Source of the DNA: Bacteroidaceae bacterium
GTDB lineage: Bacteria; Bacteroidota; Bacteroidia; Bacteroidales; Bacteroidaceae
DNA: 48,169 nucleotides
NCBI GenBank assembly: GCA_024401225.1
Contig: JAKSLM010000018.1
Span: 1-48,169, forward strand
Reading direction: 5' to 3'
The translations under genes were made by a program, and so were the position numbers. The notes under the pieces are model-generated. The model was not told the origin of the DNA. It was given only the letters and a program-made list of their open reading frames with translations, and did not search any database. Below are positions 14,793 to 22,753 of this stretch, piece after piece (the first letter of the stretch is position 1; each line of letters starts with the position of its first letter).

Positions 14793-14831
14793 ACAAATGG
14801 TCAATGCGCGTTATATGTTAATATGTATCTG

Positions 14832-14839
14832 CAAAAGTA
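14832..14839 (-). promoter_or_regulatory. -7 element, DUF3791 gene
   Basis: TACTTTTG on the minus strand fits TAnnTTTG, 39 bp upstream of the ATG at 14792. No -33 TTG stands at the usual distance. Confidence 0.4.
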
Positions 14840-15065
14840 CAAATAAATCTGCAATTGTAGGCATGTAAATCTTTGATTTTATTAAAATCGTGGAAGATTT
14901 AACATTTTGGAGGAGGGTTTTGTGGGGAATACCCCTTTTTTTTGCATAGGAACAAAAAAAAGTTTACCTTTGCATTTGACTTTTGCTGTGTTGGAACGTA
15001 TAATGGACAAATGATAACGAAAAAAAGTGCGAGCTGTACGGATAAAATAAGTAATTCTTTTATAA

Positions 15066-15191
15066 CGTGAATGCCCGTGAATTGCCCGCAAATTATTCCG
15101 TAAATTTTATTTTGTTCACGAGTAAAGCAATTCACGATAAAATTGGCTACGCCGAGCTAAAGGTTCGCGGGGAATTCACGGAAAATTCACG
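15066..15191. repeat. CGTGAATT / AATTCACG motif cluster
   Basis: CGTGAAT starts at 15066 and 15076 in one orientation. TTCACG copies follow in the opposite one, as GTTCACG at 15114 and AATTCACG at 15129, 15173 and 15184. The paired copies are 10 and 11 bp apart. Opposed clusters could form a cruciform or an operator upstream of the ECF sigma gene. Confidence 0.5.
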
Positions 15192-15254
15192 TTCGCCGAA
15201 GGCAAAAAAAGAAAAAAACAATTATATTAGCAGGTCGAAAAAAAGTGTAACAGT

Positions 15255-15809
15255 ATGCAAGCATTGAGCAAGGACATAATACAGCGGTGCAGGGAGGGCG
15301 ACAGAGGGGCCTTCCGCCTTCTCGTGCAGCAGTACCAGCGCATGCTGTTTTCGCTGGCGATCAAGCTGCTGGGCGATGAGGAGGAAGCGAAGGATGCTGT
15401 GCAGGATGCCTTTGTCAGGATATGGATGCAGATACGGCAGTACGATGGGCGGGCAGGCCTTTCCACATGGATCTACACCATAGCATCACGCATATGCCTG
15501 GACCGTTTGAGGCAGATGAAACGGATGGTACCGTTGCCTGAGGATGAGGAGGTGATACGCGACTTTTGCTCGCAAGGCAACCTGCAGCGACAACTTGAGA
15601 ACCGTGAATGGGTGTCGATAGTGAGGGTGATGGCTGAGGGACTGAGTGAAAAGCAACGGCTGGTGTTCACGCTGAGTCAGCTCGAGGGGATGGACAATAC
15701 GGAAATAGCCCTGATCACCGGTCTTGATGCCACCCAGATAAAGAGCAACCTGTATGTGGCTCGCAACACGATTAAGGAACGATTAAAACGATTAGGATAT
15801 GAAGAATAA
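15255..15809 (+). CDS. ECF RNA polymerase sigma factor
   Basis: A 184-residue group 4 sigma factor. Region 2 lies at about 20-90 (DAVQDAFVRIW, then TWIYTIASRICLDRLR for -10 recognition). Region 4 lies at about 118-176 (LSEKQRLVFTLSQLEGMDNTEIALITG, helix-turn-helix). A normal-length ECF with no extra domain. It overlaps the next gene by 11 bp and heads a four-gene run with a small membrane protein, a membrane-anchored protein and a large outer-membrane protein. That layout suggests envelope signalling. No classical FecR-type anti-sigma gene is present. Confidence 0.93.
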   Translation: MQALSKDIIQRCREGDRGAFRLLVQQYQRMLFSLAIKLLGDEEEAKDAVQDAFVRIWMQIRQYDGRAGLSTWIYTIASRICLDRLRQMKRMVPLPEDEEVIRDFCSQGNLQRQLENREWVSIVRVMAEGLSEKQRLVFTLSQLEGMDNTEIALITGLDATQIKSNLYVARNTIKERLKRLGYEE

Positions 15810-16194
15810 CAATATAGACAACCTGTTCGCAACACTTAGGACACAGACTCCGCAGGTGGAGGATGAGGACCTGTTTGTCGATAGCATCATGGATTCGCTG
15901 CCAGAGCTGGATGAACAGCCTGCAGCCAGTTCGAAGGTCATCACGATGCTGACTATAGTCCGCACGCTGTCATCGATGGCTGCAGCCGTGCTCATCGGAC
16001 TCTTCTTCTTCGTACATCAAGGAGCTGATGCTTCCACCGAGCGTTGTGAAGCCCAGGAACAGTTCCGCGCTAATTATGGCAATACCTATCAGTCTTTATC
16101 GACAGCAAGCACCCAAAATGACGTCATGGAGCGATATGCCGAGATCAAGGCTAGGAAAAGTAATATCAACCGATTAATAAGCATGTATAAATGA
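15799..16194 (+). CDS. Small single-pass membrane protein, candidate anti-sigma factor
   Basis: A 131-residue protein without a recognised domain. It has an acidic N-terminal cytoplasmic part (about 1-45), one membrane helix (about 47-72, SSMAAAVLIGLFFFV) and a basic C-terminal periplasmic tail with an AEIKARKSNINRL segment. Position and topology fit an anti-sigma factor: it overlaps the sigma gene by 11 bp and the next gene by 4 bp, indicating coupled translation at fixed ratio. The role is inferred from context only. Confidence 0.6.
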   Translation: MKNNNIDNLFATLRTQTPQVEDEDLFVDSIMDSLPELDEQPAASSKVITMLTIVRTLSSMAAAVLIGLFFFVHQGADASTERCEAQEQFRANYGNTYQSLSTASTQNDVMERYAEIKARKSNINRLISMYK

Positions 16195-17327
16195 AACGCA
16201 ATAACATTATAGGACTGCTTGCAACGGTGTTGCTGCTTTCCGCTTCGTGTACCAATCATCATGTGACTATCGACACAACTATCAATGAGGATGGCTCGTG
16301 CATCCGCGAGTACACCATCTCCGTCAAAATTGCAGGGGGGCAGACCATGGACGGAGAGAATATGACTACGGATTACCGTAAATTCAATAAGTTTGAAGAC
16401 TTTACCGACCAAACGATGGCGTTCGACGATTCATGGCAGAAGACATGGTCGCACTTGAACTACACAGCCCGTCATGCATTTCCTGCTGATGCCTCAAGTG
16501 CAAACGATACGCTGCAGGCTCATGCAACCAGACATTTTGTATCGGTTGATGAGATGAACAGCAATATCCCGCTGCTGTGGAACGGAAAGCCATACAGCGT
16601 GAAGGGTGAACTGAAGAAGACATTCAAGTGGTTCTATACCGAATACACATACACGGAGACATATGCGAGCCTTGCTTCCGAATTCTCTGTGCCATGCAAG
16701 GACTATGTCGATGAGGAAACCATGAGATACTGGTTCACCGGCAAACCTGACATGCTGGCAGGAATGGCTGGATACGAGGCAAGCGAGAAGATGAACGATC
16801 TCTCTAACCGTATGGAAGAGTGGGGAATGGCAAATCTCATCTACGACTGGTGCGACATTGTGGCTGAAAACTATGACTCGCTACAGAACGCTCCTCTCAC
16901 AAGGCAGGAGTTCCTCGACAAGCGTCCGGAACTCGTGAAGTATGCCAAACAGGAAAGCTATGGCATGACGATAGGTGGCAAGAGCTGGGAGGACATGATG
17001 AACGAATTCTTCAAGAGCGATGTGTATGGCAAAATGTTTGCAGAAGGCACTCCTTACAGCAATCGATTGGGAGAGCTGATCATGGAGAAATACGGATCGG
17101 ATGCCAACTATGACTATCGCCTCCACATGCCTGGCACCATCATGTCGGTTAGTTCGGGAATGGTTGATAATGGTGTGGCTGTGTTCCGCATCTCACCACA
17201 GTACATGTTCGTAGGCGACTATGTCATTACTGCCACATCGCAGGTGACCAACTACTGGGCCTACATCATCTCGATCTTGGTTATTGCCCTTGCGATAGGA
17301 AGCTTTATATATAATAAGAAAAGGTAA
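16191..17327 (+). CDS. Lipobox protein with C-terminal membrane helix, unknown function
   Basis: A 378-residue protein I do not recognise. The N-terminus is a signal peptide with lipobox LLLSASC (C20). The mid part is hydrophilic and Trp/Tyr-rich, and the C-terminus has a strong membrane helix (about 352-373, YIISILVIALAIGSFIY) ending in NKKR. A lipid anchor plus a C-terminal helix with a basic cytosolic tail implies an inner-membrane protein with a large periplasmic domain. It is translationally coupled to the upstream small membrane protein (ATGA overlap) and 15 bp before the outer-membrane protein gene. It may relay signals or stresses across the periplasm; this is inference. Confidence 0.65.
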   Translation: MKRNNIIGLLATVLLLSASCTNHHVTIDTTINEDGSCIREYTISVKIAGGQTMDGENMTTDYRKFNKFEDFTDQTMAFDDSWQKTWSHLNYTARHAFPADASSANDTLQAHATRHFVSVDEMNSNIPLLWNGKPYSVKGELKKTFKWFYTEYTYTETYASLASEFSVPCKDYVDEETMRYWFTGKPDMLAGMAGYEASEKMNDLSNRMEEWGMANLIYDWCDIVAENYDSLQNAPLTRQEFLDKRPELVKYAKQESYGMTIGGKSWEDMMNEFFKSDVYGKMFAEGTPYSNRLGELIMEKYGSDANYDYRLHMPGTIMSVSSGMVDNGVAVFRISPQYMFVGDYVITATSQVTNYWAYIISILVIALAIGSFIYNKKR

Positions 17328-17342
17328 AAAGACGCTCAACGT

Positions 17343-20300
17343 ATGAAACGATTAATAAGTATCATCTCTTTGCTATTATTGTGCGCTGTGGCTAACGCTC
17401 AGTTCTTCTGGCGCTCAATGATGGATGTGCCCGATTCGCTCAAGGGCAAGGTCCTCATGATGTCAACCACCATAGCCGATCATATCACCCACGAGGGCAT
17501 TACGACTGCCCGATGCCAGTTGCTTGCCGCCGACAGTACATTTGTCGATTCGGTCAGGGTTGATAAATGGAGTGATGATCAATGGAAGGTGTGTATGGTC
17601 ACATTTTTGATAAAGAAGCCAGGCAAGTACCTGCTCATGTGCGAGGCCGACGGCTATACTACCCGCTATGTACCTGTGGAGGTGAAGAAGATCTACAAGC
17701 GTGAGGTCCAGCAGGAAATGAAGACGGTGTATATGCGCAAACTGCCTCGGAAGACGGAGATTGAACTCGATGAGATAGTGGTGAAGGCCACAAAACTCAA
17801 GTTCTACATGAATGGCGATACGCTCACTTACGATGCCGATGCCTTCAACCTCGCCGATGGCTCCATGCTCGATGGGCTCATCAAGAAGCTGCCTGGAGTG
17901 ACCATGGAGAAGGGTGGAGTGATCAAGGTCAACGGGCGCAAGATTGATGCCTTGCTGCTGAACGGAAAGGACTTCTTCGATTCGGACCGCGAACTCATGC
18001 TCGAGAACATGCCTGCCTACATGGTGAAGAACGTGCAGGCCTACGACCGCACACCACGCGATGTGGCAGGTACGGCTCGTGCCAAGACTGCCGAGAAGGA
18101 GTTTGTGATGAACGTGAAGCTCAAGAAGGACTACCAGTCGGGATGGATAGCCAATGCCAACCTTGGTGGTGGATTGCCTCTGCGCGATGCGAAGGGTGAT
18201 GCATCGGAGAAGAGATTCCTTGCCCGCGCCTTTGCCCTTAGATTCTCCAACACCTCGCGCCTCACTTTATATGCCAACGCCAACAATCTGAATGACAACC
18301 GTCAGCCAGGAGAGGATAGTCAGTGGACGCCATCGCAGCAGGCACGAGGGCTGCAGAGTACATACATGGGCGGTGCTAACTATAACTACAGCAAAGGTGA
18401 GAACCTGGATTACAATGCCAGCGTGAATGCCAACTACAGCGAGACCAACAATGCCCAGACTACCAATTCCGCTACTTATCTGGAGGGTGGCGACACCTAC
18501 TCCAAGTCCATGAATGCCGATCGCAGTTACGACTTCTCCGTTGGTACGCACCATAGTTTGAACTACTGGGGACGTTCCGCCACCCTGTGGCATTACTTCA
18601 AGAGTGTGAATTTCCGTCTTGATCCAAACTTCAACTACCGACGTTTCAACCGCAACTCCAATTCGGCATCGGTGGCGCTTGCCGACGATGTAGCATTGCA
18701 ACTGGGCAAAGACTGGCTTGACAGCGTGAAGGTGCAAAATGCTGGCGAACTGCTTCGCAAGTATGCCATCAACCGTTCGCTGACCACAGCCAAGGGCGAT
18801 GGACATTCGACCTCTGCTGATATAAGTATGAATACGGGATTCTCTCCGGCTCACAACGACTTTCTCCAGTTTGGATTGAACGCTGGCTATAGTTTCAGCG
18901 ATAATGCGGATAAGGATTACAATCATTATCGCCTCGACTATCCACGCACATCCGGCACCATGCCTACCGATTTCCGCAACCGCTACAACGACAACTTCAG
19001 CCGCAGCCACAATGCTCATGCAGGTGCTTCATTCTCCGCAAGTCTTGATCACGACATGCGCAATAATCTGCAGCTCAACTATAGCTACTCCTACCTTAAC
19101 AGCGAGTCCAGCCGTTCGCTCTATCTCCTCAATCGCCTCGATTCGTGGCGTGATCCTGAGGCTCATCCGCTTGGCCACCTGCCATCGCACGATGCCATGC
19201 TTCAGGCACTTGACAGGGACAATACATCCATGTCGGCAACTGTCAACTCTACCCATGACATTCGCGTGGGCTACGACCATCGCTTGATCAGCGATTCCAC
19301 GGGCGTGATGGCATTCTTCAATGTCGGTGTCTCCTTGCCATTCCAGCATGAGCAGCTTGACCATCATCAGCGTGGAGTCGACACACTCCTGGTGCGCAAC
19401 ACGTTCCTTCCGTCGCCATCCGTATCCTTCCATTGGAACAACTATAAGAAGTCAAGCAATATGTACGTGTCCTATAATATGAACATGAGTGCACCAGGTA
19501 TGTCCAATCTGCTCAACATCAGAAACGATGCCAATCCGCTCTATGTCACTCTTGGCAACCCAAACCTGAAGAACTCCATCCGTCATTCATTCCACTTCAC
19601 CCTGAGCAGCAAGTGGCGCAAGCTTCTTTACAACGTGGGCAGTTTTGCTTCCATTATGCAGAATTCGGTAGCCTCGAGTCTTATATTCGATAAGCAGACA
19701 GGTGTGAGCACCGTCACTCCGCAGAACATCAATGGCACCTGGAATGCCAGTGTAAATGGAGGCATAGATGTGACTCTCGGCAAGTTTACCATTCGCGACA
19801 ATGCTGACTACAATTATACTCATAGTGTCGACCTTTCTGGTACTGATATCGCTTTGGGAGCCATCCGTTCCGTGGTAAATAATAATAATGTGAACGATCA
19901 TCTTGAACTCGTCTACGAGCCTACTGACAAGATGGAGTTTGCCCTCGATGGCAAGGTGGCCTACCAGCACTCCACTTCCGAGCGCCAAGGATTCCAGACC
20001 ATCCGTGCCTGCGACTTCAATTATGGCTTCCGTGCTCAAGTGGAGCTTCCTCTCAACTTCCAGCTCTCGACCGACCTCACCATGTACTCGCGCCGCGGAT
20101 ACTCCGATCCTGATATGAATACCAACGAACTCGTGTGGAACGCACGCCTCACCAAGCGCTTCCTCCATGGCAACCTCCTTGTCCAGCTCGATGGCTTCGA
20201 CATCCTCGGCAACCTCTCCAATGTGCAGCGCACAGTCAATGCTCAGGGTCGCACCGAGACCTTCTACAATGTCATCCCATCCTACTGCCTTCTTCACGTA

Positions 20301-20345
20301 GCATGGAAACTCAACAAGAAGCCTAAGAAGCAGGCGGTTGAATGA
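17343..20345 (+). CDS. Large outer-membrane beta-barrel protein (TonB-receptor-like)
   Basis: A 1000-residue exported protein. The signal peptide ends near residue 19 (VANAQ). A carboxypeptidase-regulatory-like beta domain occupies about 30-115. A plug-like domain follows (about 140-240: LDEIVVKATKLKF, then LIKKLPGVTMEKGGVIKVNGRKID). The rest (about 245-990) is Asn/Ser/Tyr-rich amphipathic strands typical of a 22-strand-like barrel of the Bacteroidetes outer membrane beta-barrel family. It lacks the SusD partner gene of glycan systems. As the last gene of the ECF operon it is probably the target or sensor of that system. The ligand is unknown. Confidence 0.82.
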   Translation: MKRLISIISLLLLCAVANAQFFWRSMMDVPDSLKGKVLMMSTTIADHITHEGITTARCQLLAADSTFVDSVRVDKWSDDQWKVCMVTFLIKKPGKYLLMCEADGYTTRYVPVEVKKIYKREVQQEMKTVYMRKLPRKTEIELDEIVVKATKLKFYMNGDTLTYDADAFNLADGSMLDGLIKKLPGVTMEKGGVIKVNGRKIDALLLNGKDFFDSDRELMLENMPAYMVKNVQAYDRTPRDVAGTARAKTAEKEFVMNVKLKKDYQSGWIANANLGGGLPLRDAKGDASEKRFLARAFALRFSNTSRLTLYANANNLNDNRQPGEDSQWTPSQQARGLQSTYMGGANYNYSKGENLDYNASVNANYSETNNAQTTNSATYLEGGDTYSKSMNADRSYDFSVGTHHSLNYWGRSATLWHYFKSVNFRLDPNFNYRRFNRNSNSASVALADDVALQLGKDWLDSVKVQNAGELLRKYAINRSLTTAKGDGHSTSADISMNTGFSPAHNDFLQFGLNAGYSFSDNADKDYNHYRLDYPRTSGTMPTDFRNRYNDNFSRSHNAHAGASFSASLDHDMRNNLQLNYSYSYLNSESSRSLYLLNRLDSWRDPEAHPLGHLPSHDAMLQALDRDNTSMSATVNSTHDIRVGYDHRLISDSTGVMAFFNVGVSLPFQHEQLDHHQRGVDTLLVRNTFLPSPSVSFHWNNYKKSSNMYVSYNMNMSAPGMSNLLNIRNDANPLYVTLGNPNLKNSIRHSFHFTLSSKWRKLLYNVGSFASIMQNSVASSLIFDKQTGVSTVTPQNINGTWNASVNGGIDVTLGKFTIRDNADYNYTHSVDLSGTDIALGAIRSVVNNNNVNDHLELVYEPTDKMEFALDGKVAYQHSTSERQGFQTIRACDFNYGFRAQVELPLNFQLSTDLTMYSRRGYSDPDMNTNELVWNARLTKRFLHGNLLVQLDGFDILGNLSNVQRTVNAQGRTETFYNVIPSYCLLHVAWKLNKKPKKQAVE

Positions 20346-20373
20346 TAATTATTAATGTAAGACAATTGTTGTT

Positions 20374-21231
20374 ATGAAGACAGAACTGGAACTGATAAAT
20401 ATCTGCGTACTGAATGCTGGATATGCACGAACGTCTATGCGATGGAGTGGAACAGGACTTTCCTCTCCTTTCGTCCGACTCTACTACATCAAGGCCGGAT
20501 GTGCCGAGATCAGCATGCCCGATGCGCACTTCCGTGCTAAGCCGGGATGTATGTATATCGTGCCCAGTTTCGTTCCACACAGCATAACGTGTGAGGCAGG
20601 GCTTGAATTCTACTACCTTTTTGTCTACGAACGGTATGGCCAACAGACTGACCTCTTTGATATCTACACTTTTCCACATGAGGTAGAGGCAAATGAGGCC
20701 ATCGACTTGCTCTTTGAAAACTATTGCAACTATTATCCCGAGCTTAATCTGCCATACCAGACGGCTGAGGAATTCTATGCTCATCCGTCGTATCAGGAGT
20801 ATGTGGTCCGTTACACCAATATGGATCGTTATGAGAAGATGCAGCTTCAGGGCTTTGTGTGGATTGTCGGTTCATTCTTTATGAAGCATGCCCATAAGCG
20901 TATTGACGACATTGATGACCGTGTGCTGCGGGTGATGGCTTATGTCAAGGATAATATACAACAGGATATGACGACAGAGTCGCTGGCAAGGATAGCCTGT
21001 GTGACAAAGGCTCATCTGGGACGATTGTTCCGCGAAACTCTTGGTCAGTCGCCCATTCAGTTTGTGTTGCGCACCAGGATTCAGCATGCTCAACGCTTGC
21101 TTATGACCACTTCGCACAGCATTGCAGGCATAGCTGCGAAGGTCGGGTTCAATGATGTGTCCTACTTTGTGCGCCTTTTCCGACAAAAGATTGGTTTCAC
21201 GCCTCAAGAATATCGAGAGCAATTGAAGTAG
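20374..21231 (+). CDS. AraC-family transcriptional regulator (cupin-type)
   Basis: A 285-residue soluble regulator. The N-terminal half (about 20-110) looks like the AraC cupin ligand-binding fold: a beta-rich stretch with GCMYIVPSFVPHSI. The C-terminal half has the two helix-turn-helix segments (about 188-283), with LARIACVTKAHLGRLFRETLG and IAAKVGFNDVSYFVRLFRQKIGFTPQEYR. It starts 28 bp after the large outer-membrane protein gene on the same strand and may be read from the same transcript, but its target is not evident. Confidence 0.88.
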   Translation: MKTELELINICVLNAGYARTSMRWSGTGLSSPFVRLYYIKAGCAEISMPDAHFRAKPGCMYIVPSFVPHSITCEAGLEFYYLFVYERYGQQTDLFDIYTFPHEVEANEAIDLLFENYCNYYPELNLPYQTAEEFYAHPSYQEYVVRYTNMDRYEKMQLQGFVWIVGSFFMKHAHKRIDDIDDRVLRVMAYVKDNIQQDMTTESLARIACVTKAHLGRLFRETLGQSPIQFVLRTRIQHAQRLLMTTSHSIAGIAAKVGFNDVSYFVRLFRQKIGFTPQEYREQLK

Positions 21232-21326
21232 TATATTTTATCTTAGGTGTATAACAAAACGAGCAAATATGGCTATGCGCTACTCGGTTTGTAGGATATT
21301 CGGAGCAAAATATGTTTTTTTTGTTG

Positions 21327-21334
21327 TAACTTTG
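21327..21334 (+). promoter_or_regulatory. -7 element, acyltransferase gene
   Basis: TAACTTTG lies 33 bp upstream of the ATG at 21368 and within the longer open frame that starts at 21269. It therefore supports the shorter start. Confidence 0.5.
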
Positions 21335-21367
21335 CAATTCAAATTACTAATTACAAAGTTACACAGA

Positions 21368-22090
21368 ATGATTAAAGAGATAGACAATGTTCAGCCCGTT
21401 GCTGACCGCACCGAAGTGTGCAAGACTGGCTCTAAGACTGAGGAAACCAATTGGGGGACTATCCTCTCTGACGATTCGTCGAATCTGGAATTACCCACCG
21501 ATACATTCGTTGTTATAGCCGAGGGACTTTTCAAAGTGTTCCTCAAGGTTCACAACCGCCTAGAGATAAAGGGCAGAGAGAACATACCTACGGATGGCAA
21601 CTTCATCATTGCTCCAAATCACCAGACATTCCTTGACGGCCAGATAAGCGTTGCGGGCTTAAACAATAGGATTCTCCGCAACACGTTTTATTACGCCACC
21701 GAAGAACATGTCCGTAATCCCGTGATTGTCTATCTTGCCAATCGCCTCAATATAGTCCGCATGGAGCGTCGCAACCTCAGGAACTCCATCCTGAAACTCG
21801 GTGAAGTGCTGAAGAAGGGCAAGAACGTGGTTATCTTCCCCGAGGGCCGACGTACCTTGGATGGTCGTGTGGGAGTATTCAAGAAGACGTTTGCCATACT
21901 GAGTAAGGAACTGCAGGTGCCCATCCTTCCTGTTCGTATCTCCGGTGGATACGAGGCCATGCCACGTGGCAAGAAGTTTCCTAACAGCCACAAGATAACC
22001 ATAGAATATCTCAAACCCATCATGCCTTTGCCCGACGATACGTACGATGAGATATCAGAAAAGGTTAAGGCTACTATCATTGAGGCATAG
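21368..22090 (+). CDS. plsC: 1-acyl-sn-glycerol-3-phosphate acyltransferase family protein
   Basis: A 240-residue acyltransferase probably making phosphatidic acid from lysophosphatidic acid. The PlsC/GPAT motifs are visible: NHQTFLD (H85, D90; the catalytic HxxxxD box) and FPEGRR (157-162; glycerol-phosphate binding). A hydrophilic extension of about 45 residues precedes the catalytic core. The start is the ATG at 21368, preceded by a -7 box; the earlier in-frame ATG at 21269 would include that promoter. It is followed after 3 bp by a hemolysin III family gene, so the two are likely cotranscribed. Some family members act on other acyl acceptors, so the exact substrate is open. Confidence 0.85.
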   Translation: MIKEIDNVQPVADRTEVCKTGSKTEETNWGTILSDDSSNLELPTDTFVVIAEGLFKVFLKVHNRLEIKGRENIPTDGNFIIAPNHQTFLDGQISVAGLNNRILRNTFYYATEEHVRNPVIVYLANRLNIVRMERRNLRNSILKLGEVLKKGKNVVIFPEGRRTLDGRVGVFKKTFAILSKELQVPILPVRISGGYEAMPRGKKFPNSHKITIEYLKPIMPLPDDTYDEISEKVKATIIEA

Positions 22091-22093
22091 ATT

Positions 22094-22732
22094 ATGAAGG
22101 ATGTACCTCAATTGTTCCGGGAGGAATCCTCCAATCATTGGACGCATCTCGTCGGAGTCGTCTTTGCCATATCATGCATCTGGATGGTATGGCCTGCAGT
22201 TTCAATCGGATGGCAATGGGCCATGGGCGTGCTGTTCTTCATCGTCGGCATGTTTCTCATGTTCCTATCGTCCACCATCTATCACTGGCTGCCCGATGGA
22301 AGGGCACGCCGCATCCTGCGCAAATGCGACCATATCAGCATCTACGTCATGATAGCCTGTTCCTACACCCCAATCTGCATTGCTGTAGTGGGAGGGTGGT
22401 TGGGATGGACTATCTTTGGTGTGCTCTGGGCAGTAGTGATAGGTGGTACCATCTATAAGATTCTTGCCTTGGGAAAATATCCCCGCTTGTCGCTCGCCCT
22501 ATATCTCGTCATGGGATGGAGTGGTGTGTTCGTTGCCAAACCTGTCTACGATCAGTTGTCTTCCATCTCCGTATGTATTATTCTTGCCGAAGGGCTACTT
22601 TACACGACAGGCACATATTTCTATGCCAATGACACGAAGCGACACTATCATGCTGTATGGCACGTATTCGTTCTGCTTGGTGCCATCAGCCACTGGGCAG
22701 CCATCTTGTTTGTGATGTTGGATCGATTATGA
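22094..22732 (+). CDS. trhA: Hemolysin III / PAQR family membrane protein
   Basis: A 212-residue protein with seven hydrophobic segments. It carries the family's putative metal-binding residues: EESSNHWTH near the N-terminus, SSTIYHW in helix 2 and HYHAVWHVFV in the last part. These His/Asp/Ser positions match the PAQR superfamily, which has ceramidase-like chemistry; bacterial members have been linked to membrane lipid homeostasis. Three bp separate it from the acyltransferase, which fits a lipid-related role. It converges on the TonB receptor with a 21-bp gap. The name hemolysin is historical and no toxic activity is implied. Confidence 0.9.
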   Translation: MKDVPQLFREESSNHWTHLVGVVFAISCIWMVWPAVSIGWQWAMGVLFFIVGMFLMFLSSTIYHWLPDGRARRILRKCDHISIYVMIACSYTPICIAVVGGWLGWTIFGVLWAVVIGGTIYKILALGKYPRLSLALYLVMGWSGVFVAKPVYDQLSSISVCIILAEGLLYTTGTYFYANDTKRHYHAVWHVFVLLGAISHWAAILFVMLDRL

Positions 22733-22753
22733 ACAAATCATAGTGCCGAGACA

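Larger units (their letters stand above)
14793..15254. other. 462-bp intergenic stretch
   Basis: Contains the DUF3791 promoter (14832-14839) near its left end, then an AT-rich part with A- and T-tracts (14920-15060), and a set of CGTGAATT/AATTCACG motifs (15066-15191) before the ECF sigma gene. A TATATTAG sequence near 15224 could be a weak -7 element of the sigma operon. No open frame here looks real. Confidence 0.6.

Noticed and set aside
19587-20297. 236-codon open frame opposite the large outer-membrane protein
   Set aside because: Antisense shadow of a barrel gene; no start context or known domain.
21269-21367. Earlier start for the acyltransferase
   Set aside because: The extension contains the TAACTTTG -7 element and no conserved residues; the ATG at 21368 fits better.
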